A DNA stretch of 64,000 bases from Moheibacter sediminis (GCF_900176425.1 NZ_FWXS01000006.1:62001-126000), one strand, 5' to 3'; positions 16,668-26,639 are shown, numbered from the stretch's first letter. Notes: generated by a model from the sequence alone, not told the origin. Numbers and translations: made by a program.

Positions 16668-18212
16668 TTAGTTTTTTGAGCTCTTATTTTCTGCCAAATG
16701 AGAAAGAAATGTTGTAGGAGATACGCCAGTTACATTTTTGAAAATCGTAGTGAACTTGCTGTGTGATGAGAAGCCGCATTCGTCAGCCAAATAACTGATT
16801 TTATAGTTGGAATAAATCGGTTCATCATGCAATTTTCCAACGATGTAATTTATTTTGAGTCTGTTGATATAGTTATTGAAATCGGTCTGTTTGTTTTTAT
16901 TGATGACATGCGAAAGATATTTTGTATTGGTTTCCAGTTCAACAGCAAGCATGGAAAGTGAATATCCTTTTTCGAGATATTTAACAGAATCCTCGAAACC
17001 ATTAAGTTTATCCATTATTTTTTGTTCAGTCTCTATCGGAACAAATTCTCTTTCGAAGCTTTTTTGTTCTGATTTTGAAACAGTTTGTTCTTTTGTTTTT
17101 TTATGTCTTTGCTTTAATTCCTGTATGGTTTGGTTGAAATGAAGGATGTCTTTTCTTCTCTTCTTTCTGATATAAAGATATGAGCCGAAAGCGAAAACAA
17201 TAAGCAATACACTGATTCCAATAATTGTATAAAAATTGAAAGCCGCAGATTTTTCACGAGAATGAAGTTCCTTTACAACATAATTTGCTGACAATGTTTT
17301 TGCTTGTTCAAACTCATCTCTCAGTTTCAGATATTTTTCATTGAACCGGACATAATTTTCCTGATCTTTTGTGATTTTATAGTAATTAATAAGAGCCTGA
17401 TAAACCTCCTCTTTCAATGCCAGGAATTGAGAAGCTTCTGCAATTTCAAGAGCCAGATTGTAATATTTAATTGCACTTTCGTTGTCATTTCGAGCCAAAT
17501 GAATATTTCCCATCCCATTGTAAATAAACCCTTCCAAGGCGCTTTCGTTGCCAGATTTATCTAAAAAAGAAATTGATTTTTCATAGGCAGCCAATGCCTG
17601 TTCATATTCTCTCAACGACACATAGTTTTTGGCAATTAATTCCTCATTGGTTGCAAGCAGAAAATTTCTTTCTTTGGTAATTTTAACTTTTTCAAAAGAT
17701 GATTTTCCTTTTTTTAAAATAGAGATGGCTTCCCTATATTTTAAATCATCCATTGCATAATAAGCCATTTCCTGATGCAGATTTCCCTGGAATTTGGAAG
17801 AATTATTAATATCGACTATTTTCTGGCTCGCCTTCATAGCTTTTTCCAGATAAACTTTACCCTGAATGGGTAATTTAGCAACCCTGTAAATGGTAGAAAT
17901 CAATCCGCAAACCCTTGCCTGTAAATCATGAAGTTGAGATTTTTCCGCAATACTGTCTGCTCTTTTTGCATAGACAAGCGCTTCATTTATCATCCCCGTT
18001 TTCTGAAGCAAATTTGCCGATAACATAGAAGCCCGGACTTTCTGCTCTTCTGTAGCAGATATTTTGTAAAGTGAATCTGCAACGTTTACCGCCCATTTCA
18101 TTTTGATAGTTTCAGAAGATACTAGATTGTAAACACTGTCAAATTTACTTTGTTGAGCGTAAATCGATTGTGAGCACAGAAACAAAATGGAAATGCATAA
18201 AAACTTGGTCAT
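16668..18212 (-). CDS. Membrane-anchored TPR sensor with C-terminal AraC-type DNA-binding domain
   Basis: 514 residues, an architecture typical of Bacteroidota. There is a signal peptide (ends IYAQ), then TPR-like helical repeats in the periplasm (about 30-320; ALVYAKRADSIAEKSQ, YEQALAAYEKSI, AIKYYNLALEIAE). One transmembrane helix (about 328-347, TIIGISVLLIVFAFGSYLYI), a coiled-coil linker and a cytoplasmic AraC/XylS helix-turn-helix domain (about 410-510; ISYLADECGFSSHSKFTTIF) complete it. It presumably converts a periplasmic signal into transcription control in one chain. The target is unknown; the neighbours are the surface-protein operon and the M1 peptidase (divergent). No kinase domain. 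Confidence 0.85.
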   Translation of the reverse strand: MTKFLCISILFLCSQSIYAQQSKFDSVYNLVSSETIKMKWAVNVADSLYKISATEEQKVRASMLSANLLQKTGMINEALVYAKRADSIAEKSQLHDLQARVCGLISTIYRVAKLPIQGKVYLEKAMKASQKIVDINNSSKFQGNLHQEMAYYAMDDLKYREAISILKKGKSSFEKVKITKERNFLLATNEELIAKNYVSLREYEQALAAYEKSISFLDKSGNESALEGFIYNGMGNIHLARNDNESAIKYYNLALEIAEASQFLALKEEVYQALINYYKITKDQENYVRFNEKYLKLRDEFEQAKTLSANYVVKELHSREKSAAFNFYTIIGISVLLIVFAFGSYLYIRKKRRKDILHFNQTIQELKQRHKKTKEQTVSKSEQKSFEREFVPIETEQKIMDKLNGFEDSVKYLEKGYSLSMLAVELETNTKYLSHVINKNKQTDFNNYINRLKINYIVGKLHDEPIYSNYKISYLADECGFSSHSKFTTIFKNVTGVSPTTFLSHLAENKSSKN

Positions 18213-18367
18213 TCTTTAATTTTTTTCATTAAAAATGAAATTCATTCTCAATGATAATGGCAAAATATTTATGTAGGGCTTTGGTTTAGTCTTGTCAAAA
18301 GTAAAAAAAATACTTGGTCGAGCGCCTAATTTTCAAGTTTTTTGTATGTTTACCCAAAATGAAATAA

Positions 18368-20221
18368 ATGCGGAATTTAGTATTGGTATGTTTTTTTCAA
18401 TTGGTTTCAATTGGTTTATTTGCGCAAAGACAAGGCTACTGGCAGCAAAGGGTTGATTATAAAATGGATATCAATGTTGATGAACAGAAATTTCAATATG
18501 ACGGAAAGATGAGTTTGAAATATGCAAACAATTCTCCAGAAACATTAAAAAAAGTTTACTTTCATCTTTATTACAATGCATTTCAGCCGGGAAGCGCGAT
18601 GGATTATCGATTGGTAAATATTGCCGATCCCGATGCGCGAATGGTCACCAACAAAGGTACGAAAGAAAATCCGCAATTTGAAAGCAGAATCGCACAGTTG
18701 AAGCCTGAAGATCAGGGATTTCAAAAAATAAAATCCATCAAACAAAACGGAAAAGAATTAAAATTCAAAATTTCAGGAACAATCCTCGAAGTGGATTTGA
18801 CACAGCCTATGACTTCCAATTCTACCACCAATTTTGAAATGGAATGGCAGGCACAAGTACCTTCCATCATTCGCCGCGGAGGAAAGAATACCAAAGAAGG
18901 TGTTGATTTTTCGATGACACAATGGTATCCGAAAATGGCGCATTATGATGAATTTGGCTGGCATTTGGATGAATATATCGGTCGTGAATTCATAGCTCCG
19001 TTTGGAAATTTTGATGTGAAAATTAAAATTCAGCAAGATTATGTTATCGGAGCTTCAGGTACTTTGCAAAATCAAAATGAAGTAAAAGGCTATACTCAAA
19101 ATGCAAAACCCAAAACCCAAAACGGTAAAACAACTTGGCATTTCGTGGCTGAAAACATCCACGATTTTGCGTGGGGCGCAGATAAAGATTTCGTAGTGGA
19201 AAAACAAACGGTTCCGAACGGACCTGAATTATTTTTCGTTTACCAACCCGGAGAAAAAACAACTCCCAATTGGCAGAAAACACAAGAACCTTCTGTGAAA
19301 TTCTTTGAATACATGAGCAAACATTTCGGGAAATATCCTTGGAAAACTTACACTATTGTGCAAGGCGGCGACGGCGGTATGGAATACGGAACCGTGACTT
19401 TGATTACCGGAGAAAGAAATTTTGAAAGCCTTTTGGGTGTTATTTACCACGAGGCTGCACATTCTTGGTTCCAGCATCTTTTTGGGTTAAATGAAACGGT
19501 GGACGAATGGATGGATGAAGGATTTACTTCCTATGCTGAAAACTTAGCTTACCTCGAAATTTTCAATAAAAAATTAGATGGAAACCCAAATTTAGATGCG
19601 AATGCAGGTTATATCGATTTGGCAAAATCAGGTGTGGAAGAGCCTATGAGTTTGTTGGCAGATTATTACAATTACAATTATGCTTACGGCGTTCAGGCTT
19701 ATAACAAAGGGCAGGTTTATTTGATTCAATTGGGTTATATCATCGGTGAAGAAAATTTGAAAAAAGTATTTTTGGAATTTTACAACCAATGGAAATTCAA
19801 ACATCCAACACCCAATGATTTCAAAAGAGTTGCAGAAAATGTTTCAGGAATTAATTTGAAATGGTTTCAGAATTTGTTTGTGAATACAACTCGTGTGATT
19901 GATTATTCTGTCAGAAATGTTTCGGATTCAGATATCGAATTGCAAAATCTGAGTAATTTTCCGATGCCTATTGATTTGTATGTGGAATATGCCGATGGTT
20001 CAAAAGAGTTATTTTACATCCCGGCTATGGAAATGAGGGCAGAAAAACCTGCGGAAAATTTTGAAATTTACAAAAACGTAAAACGTACCGTTTTGGAACC
20101 TTGGAAATGGACGAATCCAAATTACAATGTGAAAGTTTCTAAAAAGGTAAATAAAGTAATCATCGATCCAACGCAGCGATTGGCTGATGTAGAATTTTCA
20201 AACAATGTTTATCCAAAATAA
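18368..20221 (+). CDS. M1 family metallopeptidase (aminopeptidase)
   Basis: 617 residues, signal peptide ending LFAQ, so periplasmic or exported. M1 hallmarks: the exopeptidase motif GGMEYGT, the zinc site HEAAHSWFQHLFG (about residue 361) and the third ligand Glu in MDEGFTSYAE, 18 residues later. It removes N-terminal amino acids from peptides. The C-terminal M1 helical domain is short. There is no T9SS signal. coaX follows after 3 bp, so the two are co-transcribed although their functions look unrelated. Confidence 0.92.
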   Translation: MRNLVLVCFFQLVSIGLFAQRQGYWQQRVDYKMDINVDEQKFQYDGKMSLKYANNSPETLKKVYFHLYYNAFQPGSAMDYRLVNIADPDARMVTNKGTKENPQFESRIAQLKPEDQGFQKIKSIKQNGKELKFKISGTILEVDLTQPMTSNSTTNFEMEWQAQVPSIIRRGGKNTKEGVDFSMTQWYPKMAHYDEFGWHLDEYIGREFIAPFGNFDVKIKIQQDYVIGASGTLQNQNEVKGYTQNAKPKTQNGKTTWHFVAENIHDFAWGADKDFVVEKQTVPNGPELFFVYQPGEKTTPNWQKTQEPSVKFFEYMSKHFGKYPWKTYTIVQGGDGGMEYGTVTLITGERNFESLLGVIYHEAAHSWFQHLFGLNETVDEWMDEGFTSYAENLAYLEIFNKKLDGNPNLDANAGYIDLAKSGVEEPMSLLADYYNYNYAYGVQAYNKGQVYLIQLGYIIGEENLKKVFLEFYNQWKFKHPTPNDFKRVAENVSGINLKWFQNLFVNTTRVIDYSVRNVSDSDIELQNLSNFPMPIDLYVEYADGSKELFYIPAMEMRAEKPAENFEIYKNVKRTVLEPWKWTNPNYNVKVSKKVNKVIIDPTQRLADVEFSNNVYPK

Positions 20222-20224
20222 ATC

Positions 20225-20980
20225 ATGTTATTAGCTGTAAACATAGGAAATTCGAACATCCGTTTTGGAGTATTTCAATCGGATGGAGAAATTATTTCGT
20301 GGTTTATTAATACCAGACCTTATCCTACAGAAGATGAATTTTTTGCGAAATTCAGCTCGATGTATTCACCTTTCGGATTGAAAAAAGAGTCAATTACAGG
20401 CATCGTAATTGGCTCGGTTGTTCCTGCTTTGACGAATTCCGTTTTTAATTCTTTAGAAAAAATTCATCAGATAAAACCTATCATCGTTGATCGAACTTCC
20501 AATTCCAAAATCGAGCATACTTCAAAACAAATGGGAACGGATTTATTTGCCAATGCAGTTGCTGCAAATGAATTTTATCCGGGAAAAAAAATCGTAGTCG
20601 ATTTCGGAACAGCATTGACTTTCACGGGAATCGACGAAGCCGGAAAAACGATGGGTGTTGCCATCGCGCCTGGTATCATTACCGCACTCAAATCATTGGT
20701 TGGCGCAACTGCCCAACTTCCGGAAATCGAAATCAAAGCACCCGCAAAAGTTCTGGGATTTGATACAGTAAGCTGTATGCAGAGTGGAATGGTGTTTGGT
20801 TTTTTGGGAATGGTAGAAGGGATGATTGATAGAATTAACCAAGAAGCAGGCGAAGAATGTTTCGTAATAGCAACCGGAGGAATGAGCTATGCGTATGCTC
20901 CACTTTCAAGTAAAATCAATATACAGGATGCTCTTCATACGATAAAAGGTTTGGCGGTTTTGTATGAATTAAACCAATAA
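20225..20980 (+). CDS. coaX: Type III pantothenate kinase
   Basis: First step of coenzyme A synthesis (pantothenate to 4'-phosphopantothenate), cytoplasmic. 251 residues, the usual CoaX length, with the ASKHA-fold motifs: N-terminal phosphate loop NIGNSN, GTDLFANAVAANEFYPG, VVDFGTALTFTGI and the C-terminal IATGGMSYAYAP. In the first motif the usual Asp of D-(I/V)-G-N-T is Asn (VNIGNS). Three base pairs after the M1 peptidase gene, probably one transcript. Confidence 0.92.
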   Translation: MLLAVNIGNSNIRFGVFQSDGEIISWFINTRPYPTEDEFFAKFSSMYSPFGLKKESITGIVIGSVVPALTNSVFNSLEKIHQIKPIIVDRTSNSKIEHTSKQMGTDLFANAVAANEFYPGKKIVVDFGTALTFTGIDEAGKTMGVAIAPGIITALKSLVGATAQLPEIEIKAPAKVLGFDTVSCMQSGMVFGFLGMVEGMIDRINQEAGEECFVIATGGMSYAYAPLSSKINIQDALHTIKGLAVLYELNQ

Positions 20981-20981
20981 A

Positions 20982-21007
20982 AATTCCCCTGATATTTCAG
21001 AGGAATT
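20982..21007 (-). terminator. Terminator of the 21031 lipoprotein gene, between convergent genes
   Basis: Stem AATTCCCCTGA / TCAGAGGAATT with one mismatch. The T run is on the minus strand (TTTTT); the plus side is weaker. Confidence 0.7.
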
Positions 21008-21030
21008 CTTAGAAAATAAAATTTTAGAAT

Positions 21031-21486
21031 TTAAATCTTTTCAAAGGTCAAAAGATCTACGCTGCCATCACCGCCGCTCACGTGTCTCAATTCTATCTTT
21101 GAAGGGGTTTTCGAAATGATTTGCCAGTCTTCTGTTATTTCTTCAAAAGGGCTGTCGTCGGGAGCCGCCGGGAAAGTAATCCACAGTTTGTTTAGGCTGT
21201 CATCATTTCCAGTTGACCAGGTTCCCGTTTGAGTAGTGCCTCCATTTACTGCAACCAAAGTACCGTTGGTGTTAAATGTAAATGCGTAACCTGAAAAATG
21301 ATTTGTCTGATTTGAATTGTCTTCCTGAAAAAGTGTAACTCTCCAAGAACCTTCTACAACAATGCCAGAGGTTCCACCATTGTTGTTATTATTGCTGTTG
21401 TCATCATCATCGCTGCCAAAGCAGGAAACAAGGGAAAAGCTAAGCATCAGGCCCAGCAAAACCATGAGGTAAGAATTTTTTTTCAT
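21031..21486 (-). CDS. Lipocalin-like lipoprotein
   Basis: 151 residues with a lipobox (SLVSC, lipidated Cys near residue 22). A low-complexity linker rich in Asp, Asn and Gly (DDDDNSNNNNNGG) follows, then a beta-rich domain starting VVEGSWRVTLFQED. Repeated GTW and LWITFP strands fit the lipocalin-like family of Bacteroidota. Ligand unknown. Monocistronic. Confidence 0.7.
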   Translation of the reverse strand: MKKNSYLMVLLGLMLSFSLVSCFGSDDDDNSNNNNNGGTSGIVVEGSWRVTLFQEDNSNQTNHFSGYAFTFNTNGTLVAVNGGTTQTGTWSTGNDDSLNKLWITFPAAPDDSPFEEITEDWQIISKTPSKIELRHVSGGDGSVDLLTFEKI

Positions 21487-21590
21487 AAAATGATTAGTGA
21501 TTTTCTAGGATAACGAATAACTGATTTATTTATTATGTAAGTCAAATTGGTATAAATATTGAGCACGTCGATGTTAAAAAACTAAGAAAT

Positions 21591-22025
21591 ATGAAAAATC
21601 AAATCTTAATGCTTGCTGTTGCTGGTTTTGTCTTATTCAGCTGCGAAACAAAGAAAGAAGAATCTGTAATTAATCCAGATGAAAAACAAGTAGTAGACGA
21701 GCACAATGCTAAAAATTCATTGGATATTTTAGGGACTTATAAAGGAATCTTACCTTGTGCAGATTGTGAAGGAATCGAAACTGAAATTACTTTATCTAAA
21801 GATGAGACTTACACCAAGAAAATGAAATATCTAGGCAAAGATGAAAAAGTATTTGAAGAAATGGGAGATTATACCTGGAAAGAAGATGGGAATACTTTGG
21901 TCTTGGAGAATATCAATTCAGATATAGTAGAGTATTTTGTTTCTGAGAATTCGCTTACGCAATTGGACATGGAAGGGAATAAAATAACAGGAGATTTATC
22001 AGGAAAATATATCCTTAACAAGTGA
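21591..22025 (+). CDS. NlpE-family lipoprotein (copper resistance NlpE N-terminal domain)
   Basis: 144 residues. Lipobox LFSC near residue 18, then the NlpE N-terminal barrel: GTYKGILPCADCEGIETEITL carries the family's CxxC motif, followed by TYTKKMKYLG and YTWKEDGNTLVLEN. In E. coli NlpE senses surface contact and copper stress for the Cpx system. Here no Cpx genes are nearby, so the role is open. Confidence 0.85.
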   Translation: MKNQILMLAVAGFVLFSCETKKEESVINPDEKQVVDEHNAKNSLDILGTYKGILPCADCEGIETEITLSKDETYTKKMKYLGKDEKVFEEMGDYTWKEDGNTLVLENINSDIVEYFVSENSLTQLDMEGNKITGDLSGKYILNK

Positions 22026-22103
22026 AAATAATTTTTGGCATGAAGTTTGTTACTGAATAAATAGATTTAGTAAAATAAATTGTCCTCATGTGTTAATTAA
22101 GAT

Positions 22104-22135
22104 AAAAAGCCTGGTTTCTCGACTAGGCTTTTTTT
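22104..22135. terminator. Bidirectional terminator between the NlpE-like gene and fbp
   Basis: Stem AAGCCTGGT / ACTAGGCTT with one mismatch. It has T runs on both strands and lies between convergent genes. Confidence 0.8.
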
Positions 22136-22158
22136 CGTTTATCTTAATTCCTAGTCAA

Positions 22159-23160
22159 TTATTTCATAAAAGACTCTGCTTTTTCTACCATATTTTTGGA
22201 GCCGCAGAAAAATGGAACACGTTGGTGAAGTTCTGTCGGTTGGATGTCCATGATTCTTTCAAAACCATTAGTAGCTTTTCCGCCGGCTTGTTCTGCCAAA
22301 AATGCCATTGGATTACATTCATACAGCAAACGCAGTTTCCCGTTCGGATTTTTGGTTCCTGATGGATAAATATAAATTCCACCTTTCAGCATATTTCTAT
22401 GAAAATCAGCGCACAACGAACCAATGTATCTCGAAGTGTAAGGTCTGTCACCTTCTTCTTCCTGACAATATTTTATATAATCTTTTACACCTTTTGGGAA
22501 AAGTGCGTAATTTCCTTCATTAACAGAATAAATTTTTCCGTCTTCAGGAATCTTCACATTCGGATGAGAAAGATAAAAAGTTCCAATCGAAGGATTGAGT
22601 GTGAATCCATTTACACCATTTCCAGTGGTATAAATCAACATGGTTGAGCTTCCGTAAATCACATATCCGGCAGCTATCTGCTGATTTCCGGGCTGAAGAA
22701 AATCTTCCAACTGTACAGGTGTTCCTTCCGGTGTAACCCTTCTGTAAATAGAAAAAATTGTTCCTACAGAAACATTTACATCAATATTTGAAGAACCATC
22801 TAAAGGGTCAATCAAAACCACATATTTACTTTTTTCAGAATTCTGATGATTTTCAATTCGTATGAAATCATCGTTTTCTTCAGAAGCGATTCCACAAACC
22901 ACCTCGCGTTGTGAAAGGGTTTTGATGAATGCTTCATTAGCAAACACATCTAATTTCTGCTGTTCCTCACCCTGAATGTTTTCACTCCCAAATGCACCCA
23001 ATATTTCGGTAAGCCCCGCTTGGTTTACTTTATGGTTCACGATTTTGGTTGCGAGTTTGATTGAGCTTAGCAATCGGGTTAATTCACCAGATGAATACTT
23101 GAAATCTTTTTGGTTTTCGATGATAAATTCACCTAATGTTTGTCCGGATTCTGCTTTCAT
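22159..23160 (-). CDS. fbp: Fructose-1,6-bisphosphatase, class I
   Basis: Gluconeogenic phosphatase converting fructose 1,6-bisphosphate to fructose 6-phosphate in the cytoplasm. 333 residues, typical of class I. The metal-binding motif [20 protein letters not shown] sits at about residue 115-135. The substrate-site region [22 protein letters not shown] and the C-terminal [15 protein letters not shown] are also present. Bacteroidota more often carry class III Fbp, but both occur. Monocistronic. Confidence 0.95.
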   Translation of the reverse strand: MKAESGQTLGEFIIENQKDFKYSSGELTRLLSSIKLATKIVNHKVNQAGLTEILGAFGSENIQGEEQQKLDVFANEAFIKTLSQREVVCGIASEENDDFIRIENHQNSEKSKYVVLIDPLDGSSNIDVNVSVGTIFSIYRRVTPEGTPVQLEDFLQPGNQQIAAGYVIYGSSTMLIYTTGNGVNGFTLNPSIGTFYLSHPNVKIPEDGKIYSVNEGNYALFPKGVKDYIKYCQEEEGDRPYTSRYIGSLCADFHRNMLKGGIYIYPSGTKNPNGKLRLLYECNPMAFLAEQAGGKATNGFERIMDIQPTELHQRVPFFCGSKNMVEKAESFMK

Positions 23161-23305
23161 GTTGTTTTGGTTTTACGTGCGGCAAATATCGTTAAATTTA
23201 TAGTACAATCACATTTTTACGAAATCGTTTTCGTAATGAATTTGGAATTAAAATCAATTAAACAATTAAAAATGTATTTCTAAATTGCGCACACAATTTT
23301 AAAAT

Positions 23306-24199
23306 TTGAAAAAAATAATTTTTATATCCTGTTTTGTCATATCATTTTTAAGCAAAGCGCAGGAAGATAGCTTGTCTGTAAAATTGGATAGTATCATAGT
23401 AGATTCATCACAAATTCAACAAGTTCAAACGAAGAAAAATCCTATTTGGAAAAACCTGAAGTATGATGCTTCCAATATGGCGGGTGGTTTTTTGAATGCT
23501 TATACTCAGCCTACACGATGGCAAAAAGATGATTACATAAAACTCGGCGCAACCGCCGCGGGAATTACCTTATTGTATTTTGTAGATGAGGAAATCAACA
23601 ATTATTTCCATAAACAAGAGCCCGATGTACCTGGTGTCATCAAAGATTTCGGGTGGTATTTCGGAAGTCCGCAAAATAATTATGGAATTACAGGAGCCGT
23701 TTATCTTTTTGGGCTTTTTACAAATAACGAAAATATACGGCAAACGGGTGTTTTGATGATTACTTCTGCAAGCGCTGCAGGTCTCATTCAACAGGTTTCA
23801 AAATCTTTGGCTGGAAGAGCAAGGCCTAATTCTGGATTGGGGCATGACCATTTCAAACCATTGGGTGGTTCGGCGGAATATCGTTCGTTTCCTTCGGGAC
23901 ATACAGTACTTTCTGTGACGACGATGTATGCTTTGTCTAAACAATTTGAAAATCCTTGGGTAAAGGCAGGTTTCTGGACAGTAGGGATGATTGCTCCCGT
24001 TTCCCGATTGTGGGAAGGAGCGCATTGGTTTACGGATATCGCGTTGAGTACAGCCTTAAGTGTGGCAATCGTAGAGGGGGTAGATAATTACCTGAAAAGA
24101 AATCAGAAATATAACTATTCAGAATTTAAATCCAAAAAACAAATCAATTGGAAATTGGTTGCCGGCCCTTCGCAGTTTGGTATTATCGGTGTTTTTTGA
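23306..24199 (+). CDS. PAP2 superfamily phosphatase
   Basis: 297 residues starting at TTG 23306, with a signal-like N-terminus ending SKAQ. The three acid-phosphatase motifs are complete: KSLAGRARP (KX6RP, about residue 167), SFPSGHT (PSGH, about 196) and SRLWEGAHWFTDI (SRX5HX3D). Membrane-associated members dephosphorylate phosphatidic acid or undecaprenyl pyrophosphate. Here the hydrophobic helices in the middle support an integral or membrane-bound enzyme. The substrate is not predictable. Monocistronic. Confidence 0.85.
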   Translation: MKKIIFISCFVISFLSKAQEDSLSVKLDSIIVDSSQIQQVQTKKNPIWKNLKYDASNMAGGFLNAYTQPTRWQKDDYIKLGATAAGITLLYFVDEEINNYFHKQEPDVPGVIKDFGWYFGSPQNNYGITGAVYLFGLFTNNENIRQTGVLMITSASAAGLIQQVSKSLAGRARPNSGLGHDHFKPLGGSAEYRSFPSGHTVLSVTTMYALSKQFENPWVKAGFWTVGMIAPVSRLWEGAHWFTDIALSTALSVAIVEGVDNYLKRNQKYNYSEFKSKKQINWKLVAGPSQFGIIGVF

Positions 24200-24413
24200 A
24201 TGAAATAAAAAATTAATGACAGATTTTCAAATTCAAAAAACTCTTAACATGGTTCTGATTTTAAACTTTGTTTCCTGGGAAAGATTATTTTGTGTTTTTA
24301 AATTTTTATTTTTTTAAACTCCTTTCAATCATTCATCTCTTTACTGATTAGTAGAGAGGTTTTTACTTTACAATTATTTAACTAAAATAGTCTATAAATT
24401 TGGTAGAAAGTAC

Positions 24414-24421
24414 TAACTTTG
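24414..24421 (+). promoter_or_regulatory. -7 element of the T9SS substrate gene
   Basis: TAACTTTG, exact TAnnTTTG match, 25 nt upstream of the ATG at 24447. Confidence 0.6.
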
Positions 24422-24446
24422 CAGACTCATTTAAAAATTGAACAAA

Positions 24447-25217
24447 ATGAAAAAATTATTTACAACTTTAACTGTTCTTGCAGCTCTTTCTTTGTCTGCA
24501 CAGAATTTATTGACAAACCCAAGCTTTGAAAGCGATTTCACAGGTTGGGCTTCAGGTCCTGCCGCATCTTATACTGCTCCTACAGTAGTTACAGGTGGTG
24601 CTCAAGACGGAAACAAAAGTGTTGCTTACAATTCTCCAAGTGCTACTACAGGATTTTTCCAAAATGTACCTGTAACTTCGGGAGAATCTTACACTATTTC
24701 TTTCTGGTACAAAGCTTCAGGTGACGATTCTGATGCAAGATTGTGGAGTATCTTCAAAGATGCTGCTGGAACACCGGTTTACACTACTGAGGCTACAACA
24801 GAAGACCCATTCAGAACAAATGACGGATACCTTCCAACTACATCAGCTTGGACATTCCACACAGCTACTATGCCTGCAGGTCCTGGCGCTACTAATTTAG
24901 ATGTAGCTTTCAGAGCTTATACTGGTGGTACTGCTTCATTTGATAACGTTTTGGCTTATACAGGAACGATGTCTGTAGGTGATGTAAATAACTTCGCAAA
25001 CGGAGTTAAAATGAACACAGTAGTTACAAACAAATTGACTCTTCAATTGCCTGAGCGTGCAACTGTAGATATCTACACAATCGAAGGAAAATTGGTTTCT
25101 TCTAACCGTGTTGATAACAACGGAAGCGTTGATACAAACTCTTTAGCTAAAGGAGTTTATGTAGTAAAAGTTTCTAACGGATACGCTACAACGACTCAAA
25201 AAATCGTTAAAAAATAA
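24447..25217 (+). CDS. Secreted protein with carbohydrate-binding-like domain and type A T9SS sorting signal
   Basis: 256 residues from ATG 24447 (a TTG 9 nt earlier is not needed). The signal peptide ends LSAQ. Residues about 20-175 form a jelly-roll CBM-like domain starting NLLTNPSFESDFTGW, with YTISFWYKASGDD, the pattern of carbohydrate-binding modules of Bacteroidota. The C-terminal about 75 residues are a type A T9SS signal (LPERATVDIYTIEGKLV, GVYVVKVS, ending KIVKK). It would be secreted by the type IX system and anchored on the surface. Strongly codon-biased and with a consensus promoter, suggesting high expression. Confidence 0.85.
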   Translation: MKKLFTTLTVLAALSLSAQNLLTNPSFESDFTGWASGPAASYTAPTVVTGGAQDGNKSVAYNSPSATTGFFQNVPVTSGESYTISFWYKASGDDSDARLWSIFKDAAGTPVYTTEATTEDPFRTNDGYLPTTSAWTFHTATMPAGPGATNLDVAFRAYTGGTASFDNVLAYTGTMSVGDVNNFANGVKMNTVVTNKLTLQLPERATVDIYTIEGKLVSSNRVDNNGSVDTNSLAKGVYVVKVSNGYATTTQKIVKK

Positions 25218-25240
25218 TTCTTTTTAGAATTTAAAATTAT

Positions 25241-25270
25241 AAATCCCGTTCTAACTGAACGGGATTTTTT
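25241..25270 (+). terminator. Intrinsic terminator of the T9SS substrate gene
   Basis: Perfect 11-bp stem AAATCCCGTTC / GAACGGGATTT with a T run, 24 nt after the stop. Confidence 0.85.
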
Positions 25271-25364
25271 ATGGAATTAATTTTAATTTGGATTAATTTA
25301 AATTCTAAACTTTCTTAAATCAATTTTGATTCATTGACCAGAGTTAAGATTAAATTATTTCAAG

Positions 25365-25805
25365 CTAGTGTGAAATCGTAGAACGTCTTTTCTTGATTAA
25401 TCTATCCAAAGAATACCTTCCCGGACCTATTAACAACAAAGCAAAATAAATAGCAAGATACATCAATGCTAATTCCTTGTCACCAAAAGCATCATTGAGA
25501 TGTACAACAAACCCTGCATAAACCATCGTGAAAATCAAAGGAATCAAAGCATAACGTGTCATCAGCCCTAAAATAATCAAAATCGAACATATCGCTTCTG
25601 CAAAAACAACCAATGCCAAAGTAGCTGTAGAACCTATCCCAAAAGGATCGGCGAATTCTATTTTTTCATCAGAAAAGAATTTGAGAAACTTTCCTCCGCC
25701 GTGCTGGTAAAGCATAAAACCTCCGCCCACCAAGCGTAAAATCAGGCTTGCAAGGTTCAAATTGGTTATAGATGTTCCGGACGAAAAGAAATTTCCTTTT
25801 TTCAT
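25365..25805 (-). CDS. DoxX family membrane protein
   Basis: 146 residues with four predicted membrane helices (ASLILRLVGGGFMLYQHGG, TLALVVFAEAICSILIILGL, LIPLIFTMVYAGFVVHL, LALMYLAIYFALLLIG). The GPGRYSLDRL ending is typical of DoxX/YphA-type proteins. Members are linked to redox or thiol stress, but the biochemical role here is unknown. It lies 60 bp downstream of the hydrolase gene on the same strand and could be its operon partner. Confidence 0.85.
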   Translation of the reverse strand: MKKGNFFSSGTSITNLNLASLILRLVGGGFMLYQHGGGKFLKFFSDEKIEFADPFGIGSTATLALVVFAEAICSILIILGLMTRYALIPLIFTMVYAGFVVHLNDAFGDKELALMYLAIYFALLLIGPGRYSLDRLIKKRRSTISH

Positions 25806-25865
25806 ATTTTACCCTTTAGGCAGGATAAAGGTATAAATTTATTCGGAATCAATCTAAATCACATT

Positions 25866-26639
25866 CTAGTTTTCGAGGAAAGCAATGGTTTTTTGGAAGA
25901 ATTCTTGCGGATTTTCAGCGTGAACCCAATGTCCTGAATTCGATACAGTTTGGATTTCCGCTTGCGGAAAATGCTTACGAATCAAATCAAAATCTGCATC
26001 CAAAACATAATCTGATTTTGAACCACGCAAAAACAAAGTCGGCTTGTCAAAAATACCATTGGATAAATTTCCTCCAACCATTCCATCATAAGAATCGGTC
26101 AGTGTCTTAAGATTGAAACGGAAAGCATATTTCCCATTTTCAGCATGGTAAACATTTTTCAAAAGAAACTGACGCGTACCTATATCTGGGATATATTGTT
26201 TCAAAATTTCTTCCACGTCAGAACGTTTTTCAATTTTATCAAAATCAATTGAATTCAAAGCTTTGATGATTCCCTGATGATGTGGCGGATAAGCCTTTGG
26301 AGCCATGTCTGCAACGATCAATTTGTCGATGTTTTTAGGATGTTTGTAAGAAAATTCAATTACGGAGCGCCCACCTAAAGAGTGTCCGAGCAAATAACAG
26401 GATTCAATTTGATGATGATTTAAATAATTCAAAATATCATCGGACATCGCATCAAAACTCATGTCATCCGAATGAAAACTTCTCCCATGATTTCTCAAAT
26501 CTATGGCATGAACGGTATAAAATTCCGCAAACTGTTTTGAAAGCGTTGCGAAATTGTCCGATTGACCAAACAATCCATGAAGTATCAATAAATGTTTCGG
26601 TTTGTCACCCGTTATTTTGCTGTGGAGAATTTCAGTCAT
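25866..26639 (-). CDS. Alpha/beta hydrolase (YbfF-like esterase)
   Basis: 257 residues, alpha/beta hydrolase fold. The oxyanion-hole region LLILHGLFGQSDNF, nucleophile elbow GHSLGG and catalytic His in SGHWVHAENP are in order; an Asp (LRGSKSDYV) may complete the triad. Similar to YbfF esterases acting on short acyl or thioester substrates. Its start overlaps the stop of pdxJ by 4 bp (ATGA), so it belongs to the MscS-pdxJ-hydrolase operon. Confidence 0.88.
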   Translation of the reverse strand: MTEILHSKITGDKPKHLLILHGLFGQSDNFATLSKQFAEFYTVHAIDLRNHGRSFHSDDMSFDAMSDDILNYLNHHQIESCYLLGHSLGGRSVIEFSYKHPKNIDKLIVADMAPKAYPPHHQGIIKALNSIDFDKIEKRSDVEEILKQYIPDIGTRQFLLKNVYHAENGKYAFRFNLKTLTDSYDGMVGGNLSNGIFDKPTLFLRGSKSDYVLDADFDLIRKHFPQAEIQTVSNSGHWVHAENPQEFFQKTIAFLEN

